Shown in pieces: positions 13,829 to 16,625 of a stretch of DNA of 16,625 nt. The notes beneath the pieces were generated by a model. It ran no database searches, was not told where the DNA came from, and saw nothing but the letters and a program-made list of their open reading frames with translations. Location: positions 1 to 16,625 of the forward strand of contig DYMR01000018.1 in the NCBI GenBank assembly GCA_020721485.1. Reading direction: 5' to 3'. The stretch comes from Halothiobacillus neapolitanus (GTDB lineage Bacteria > Pseudomonadota > Gammaproteobacteria > Halothiobacillales > Halothiobacillaceae). How positions within the stretch are numbered: position 1 is the first letter of the stretch; every line of letters starts with the position of its first letter. A program made the position numbers and the translations under genes.

Positions 13829-14635
13829 ATGAACACCTCAATTGACCAATACCGCATCACCCGCGAGCCGTATTACAAGCCGGTTCACAACGAAGTCGAG
13901 CTGTACAGCGCCGGGTATGGCGCGCGCCTGCCGATCATGCTCAAAGGCCCGACCGGCTGCGGCAAATCGCGCTTTGTCGAATACATGGCCTGGAAGCTGG
14001 GTCGCCCGCTGATTACCGTCGCCTGTAACGAAGACATGACCGCCTCGGATCTGGTGGGTCGCTACCTGCTCGACAAAGACGGCACCCGCTGGCAAGACGG
14101 CCCGCTCACCACCGCCGCCCGCATCGGCGCCATCTGCTACCTCGATGAAGTGGTCGAAGCGCGGCAAGACACCATCGTCGTCATCCACCCGCTCACCGAC
14201 CACCGTCGCGTGTTGCCGCTGGAGAAAAAAGGCGAACTGGTTGAAGCCCACCCGGATTTTCAGCTCGTCATTTCCTACAATCCCGGCTACCAAAACCTGA
14301 TGAAGGATCTAAAACAGTCCACCAAACAACGGTTTGGCGCGCTGGATTTTAATTACCCGGAAACCGATACCGAAACCGAAATCGTCGCCCACGAAACCGG
14401 CGTGGATCGCGACACCGCAAAAAAACTGGTGGAAATCGCCCACCGCGCGCGCAACCTCAAAGGGCATGGGCTGGATGAAGGCTTGTCCACCCGTCTGCTG
14501 GTCTACGCGGGGAAACTGATCGCCAAGGGCATCAACGCCCGCGCCGCCTGCTCGATGACCTTGGTCAACCCGATCACCGACGATCCGGACATGCGCGACG
14601 CCCTCGAAACCGTCGTCACCACCTATTTCAAATAA
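13829..14635 (+). CDS. cbbQ: CbbQ, AAA+ motor of the CbbQO Rubisco activase
   Basis: A 268-residue MoxR-type AAA+ ATPase. It forms hexamers that bind CbbO and remodel Rubisco to release tight-binding inhibitors; the carboxysomal form is found in purified carboxysomes of the model species. Walker A is GPTGCGKS (residues 40-47), Walker B is ICYLDEVV with Asp106 and Glu107, and a sensor-type asparagine lies in [12 protein letters not shown]-terminal helical lid follows (about 185-268). I start at ATG 13829 rather than at an in-frame GTG at 13823, because the ribosome site GAAGGAG (13817-13823) covers that GTG and is well spaced from the ATG. It is the first gene since dabB with a sizeable leader and a strong ribosome site of its own, so it may also be expressed separately. 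Confidence 0.95.
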   Translation: MNTSIDQYRITREPYYKPVHNEVELYSAGYGARLPIMLKGPTGCGKSRFVEYMAWKLGRPLITVACNEDMTASDLVGRYLLDKDGTRWQDGPLTTAARIGAICYLDEVVEARQDTIVVIHPLTDHRRVLPLEKKGELVEAHPDFQLVISYNPGYQNLMKDLKQSTKQRFGALDFNYPETDTETEIVAHETGVDRDTAKKLVEIAHRARNLKGHGLDEGLSTRLLVYAGKLIAKGINARAACSMTLVNPITDDPDMRDALETVVTTYFK

Positions 14636-14653
14636 CTCGGCCGGAAGCACAGC

Positions 14654-14956
14654 ATGCAGCAAGTCAATTATGTCGGCATCGACCAGGACGCCAATGGCGG
14701 CATGACCCACATCGGCAAGATCATCCGCGATGCGTGGTTGTTCGGCCTGATTCCCGAAACCGAAACCGGCGCGGGCTGGCGGCCGGCGCAGGTGCAAGTG
14801 CTGTACGAAAAAGTCTTCGCGGCTTGGGAACCCTATGCCCACCTGCCGAGTAAACTGCCCGCAGAATTGCAGGAAAAATACCTGCGCATTCAGCAAGACG
14901 CCATCGAGCGGGGCAGGCGCAACGGCTGGAATCCGGAACTCGGCGACGACGATTGA
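14654..14956 (+). CDS. Conserved-looking hypothetical protein, last gene of the cso unit
   Basis: A 100-residue soluble protein that I do not recognise. It begins MQQVNYVGIDQDANGGMTHIGKI, is rich in aromatic and charged residues, contains four tryptophans, has a probable amphipathic helix around residues 72-92 (LQEKYLRIQQDAIERGRR), and ends in an acidic tail (GDDD). There is no signal peptide, membrane segment or obvious metal site. Coding status is supported by codon usage like its neighbours, by GGAAG (14643-14647) before ATG 14654, by its tight placement 18 bases after cbbQ and by the terminator right after its stop. Position suggests a job with CbbQ/CbbO or the carbon pump, but nothing in the sequence proves it. 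Confidence 0.82.
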   Translation: MQQVNYVGIDQDANGGMTHIGKIIRDAWLFGLIPETETGAGWRPAQVQVLYEKVFAAWEPYAHLPSKLPAELQEKYLRIQQDAIERGRRNGWNPELGDDD

Positions 14957-14964
14957 GTCTTCCC

Positions 14965-14990
14965 CCCGGCCCAGGCCGGGTTTCTTTCTT
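14965..14990 (+). terminator. Intrinsic terminator of the carboxysome operon
   Basis: CCCGGCC (14965-14971) and GGCCGGG (14974-14980) form a GC-only stem, realistically six pairs with a four-base loop, followed by TTTCTTTCTT. It starts nine bases after the stop of the 100-residue gene and separates the cso/DAB unit from lgt. Confidence 0.85.
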
Positions 14991-15007
14991 CTACACGAGC
15001 CGTCTCC

Positions 15008-15832
15008 ATGCTGACTTATCCGCACATCGACCCCATTGCCGTTGCCATCGGTCCGCTCAAAGTGCACTGGTACGGGCTGATGTATTTGGTCGGCTTCGTC
15101 GGCGCGTGGGCGCTCGGGCGCTATCGGGCATCCAAACCCGATTGGCCGCTCACGCCGGTGCAGGTCGATGACCTGATTTTCTACGGCGCGCTCGGGGTCA
15201 TCCTCGGCGGGCGAATCGGCTACATGGTGTTCTATCAAACGCCAGAACTGCTGCACAACCCGATCACCCTGTTTGAAGTGTGGGATGGCGGCATGAGCTT
15301 TCACGGCGGGCTGATCGGCGTGATGACCGCGATGGCGCTGTTCGCGCGCAAGTATCGGGTCAACTTCTTTACCCTGATGGATTTCATCGCGCCGCTGGTG
15401 CCGATTGGCCTGTTCGCCGGGCGCATCGGCAACTTCATCAATGGGGAGCTCTGGGGCAAAGTCACCACCCTGCCTTGGGGCATGGTATTCCCCACCGGCG
15501 GCCCCTTGCCGCGCCATCCGTCGATGCTGTACGAAGCCTTCCTCGAAGGCATTGTGCTGTTCACCGTGCTGTTCCTGTTTTCGATGAAGCCGCGCCCGCG
15601 CATCGCGGTGTCCGCCCTGTTCTTGATTTTGTACGGCAGCTTCCGCTTCTTGGTCGAATTTGTGCGCGAACCGGACCCGCAGCTCGGCTACCTCTGGGAT
15701 GGCTGGCTGACGATGGGTCAAGTGCTGTCCGCACCGATGATTCTGATCGGCGTGGGTCTGCTGATTTATGCCTACCGCAGCCGTCGATTCGACCGCCCCA
15801 CGGCGGAAAAAACGCCGGAGCCGCACGCATGA
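15008..15832 (+). CDS. lgt: Prolipoprotein diacylglyceryl transferase Lgt
   Basis: A 274-residue inner-membrane enzyme that moves diacylglycerol from phosphatidylglycerol to the lipobox cysteine of prelipoproteins, the first step of lipoprotein maturation. The family signature [13 protein letters not shown] lies at residues 138-150, with Arg139 matching the essential Arg143 of E. coli. An upstream SFHGGLIG motif carries the conserved His, and about seven hydrophobic segments are visible. The start ATG 15008 gives [23 protein letters not shown], the typical Lgt N-terminus. The ribosome site is weak. It overlaps thyA by 4 bases, a housekeeping pairing common in proteobacteria, and is unrelated to carbon fixation. 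Its promoter must lie in 14957-15007 or further upstream, with read-through past the terminator. Confidence 0.96.
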   Translation: MLTYPHIDPIAVAIGPLKVHWYGLMYLVGFVGAWALGRYRASKPDWPLTPVQVDDLIFYGALGVILGGRIGYMVFYQTPELLHNPITLFEVWDGGMSFHGGLIGVMTAMALFARKYRVNFFTLMDFIAPLVPIGLFAGRIGNFINGELWGKVTTLPWGMVFPTGGPLPRHPSMLYEAFLEGIVLFTVLFLFSMKPRPRIAVSALFLILYGSFRFLVEFVREPDPQLGYLWDGWLTMGQVLSAPMILIGVGLLIYAYRSRRFDRPTAEKTPEPHA

Positions 15833-16623
15833 AGGCCTACCTCGATTTAATGCAGCGCGTATTGAACGAAGGCGTGGACCGCAGCGACCGCACCGGCACC
15901 GGCACCCGCAGCGTGTTCGGCCACCAAATGCGCTTCGATCTTGCGGCGGGGTTTCCGGTCATCACCACCAAAAAGCTGCACCTGCGCTCGATCATTCACG
16001 AACTGCTGTGGTTCATTCGCGGCGACACCAACATCGGCTATCTGCAAGACCACGGCGTGCGCATTTGGGATGAATGGGCCGATGCCGAAGGCAATTTGGG
16101 GCCGGTGTACGGCAAACAATGGCGCTCCTGGGCAACCCCCGATGGCCGCAGCCTCGACCAACTCGCGCAGGTGATTCACGACATTCGCCATCGCCCCGAT
16201 TCGCGCCGCCTGATCGTCACGGCGTGGAACCCCGCCGATGTGCCAACCATGGCGCTGCCGCCCTGCCACCTCTTGTTCCAGTTTTATGTTGCCAACGGCA
16301 CACTCTCCTGCCAGCTCTATCAGCGCAGCGCCGATATTTTCCTCGGCGTGCCGTTCAATATCGCCAGCTACGCCTTGCTGACGATGATGATCGCGCAAAT
16401 CACCGACTTGACACCCGGTGAATTCGTCCACACCCTGGGGGATGCCCACCTGTACCACAACCATCTGGAACAGGCACGAACCCAGCTCGAACGCGCCCCG
16501 CGCCCCTTGCCCCGCCTCACCATCAACCCCGAGCGCCGCGCCATCGAAGACTTCGTGTTCGAGGATTTCACCCTCGAAGGCTACGATCCTTGGCCACATA
16601 TCGCCGCGCCGGTTGCCGTATAA
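15829..16623 (+). CDS. thyA: Thymidylate synthase ThyA
   Basis: A 264-residue thymidylate synthase, the same length as E. coli ThyA. It methylates dUMP to dTMP using methylene-tetrahydrofolate. The nucleophile Cys146 is at the E. coli position in [12 protein letters not shown]. Other signatures are DRTGTGT near residue 20, [16 protein letters not shown], the phosphate-binding [18 protein letters not shown] segment, and [13 protein letters not shown]. The ATG at 15829 overlaps the lgt stop (ATGA). The gene is complete, with its TAA at 16621-16623, two bases before the window ends. Confidence 0.98.
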   Translation: MKAYLDLMQRVLNEGVDRSDRTGTGTRSVFGHQMRFDLAAGFPVITTKKLHLRSIIHELLWFIRGDTNIGYLQDHGVRIWDEWADAEGNLGPVYGKQWRSWATPDGRSLDQLAQVIHDIRHRPDSRRLIVTAWNPADVPTMALPPCHLLFQFYVANGTLSCQLYQRSADIFLGVPFNIASYALLTMMIAQITDLTPGEFVHTLGDAHLYHNHLEQARTQLERAPRPLPRLTINPERRAIEDFVFEDFTLEGYDPWPHIAAPVAV

Positions 16624-16625
16624 TC

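Noticed and set aside
14309..15826. 505-codon minus-strand open frame across cbbQ, the hypothetical gene and lgt
   Set aside because: It crosses the terminator and three plus-strand genes and shows no family motif; it is a GC shadow.

Overview
The window is one continuous plus-strand run of genes from a chemolithoautotrophic proteobacterium that uses alpha-carboxysomes. Gene order, protein lengths and residue numbering follow the cso locus of sulfur-oxidising bacteria of the Halothiobacillus neapolitanus type very closely. The third codon positions are GC-rich, richer than I would expect for H. neapolitanus itself. A related but different gammaproteobacterial or acidithiobacillial-type sulfur oxidiser is therefore my inference; the species cannot be named from this window.

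Layout. Positions 3-341 are the 3' end of csoS2, the shell/Rubisco scaffold. Then come csoSCA (carboxysomal carbonic anhydrase), csoS4A and csoS4B (pentameric shell vertices), and three BMC-H shell hexamer genes (csoS1C, csoS1A, csoS1B). Next are a ferritin-like protein, the Rubisco assembly factor acRAF, and the positioning pair mcdA and mcdB. cbbO (von Willebrand A half of a Rubisco activase) is followed by the inorganic-carbon pump genes dabB and dabA, with an unassigned 250-residue membrane protein between them. A bicarbonate/adenine-nucleotide-responsive PII-like gene (cpII), cbbQ (AAA+ half of the activase) and an unassigned 100-residue protein complete the unit. A GC-rich hairpin followed by a T-rich tract at 14965-14990 is the only convincing intrinsic terminator. 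After it lie two housekeeping genes, lgt and thyA, overlapping by 4 bases.

How the genes work together. DabA/DabB raise cytosolic bicarbonate, probably under the PII-like sensor. Bicarbonate enters the CsoS1/CsoS4 shell and CsoSCA converts it to CO2 beside Rubisco. acRAF helps assemble Rubisco, CbbQ/CbbO remove inhibitors from it, CsoS2 joins Rubisco to the shell, and McdA/McdB spread carboxysomes over the nucleoid. Many junctions overlap by 4 bases (csoSCA-csoS4A, mcdA-mcdB, ORF250-dabA, dabA-cpII) or by 1 base (csoS4A-csoS4B), which indicates translational coupling. The only non-coding gaps above about 50 bases are 2826-2896, 3194-3311, 7746-7832 and 13778-13828, plus the terminator spacer at 14957-15007. 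Several of these can fold into hairpins. There is no stretch over 300 bases without a gene.

The core system is a known one. The least explained parts are the 250-residue DAB-linked membrane protein, the 100-residue last gene of the operon, a ferritin-like protein that keeps the di-iron ligands but lacks the haem methionine, a mosaic pattern among the three csoS1 copies, and an RNA segment with competing folds ahead of dabB. I saw no CRISPR array, insertion sequence, tRNA or rRNA.
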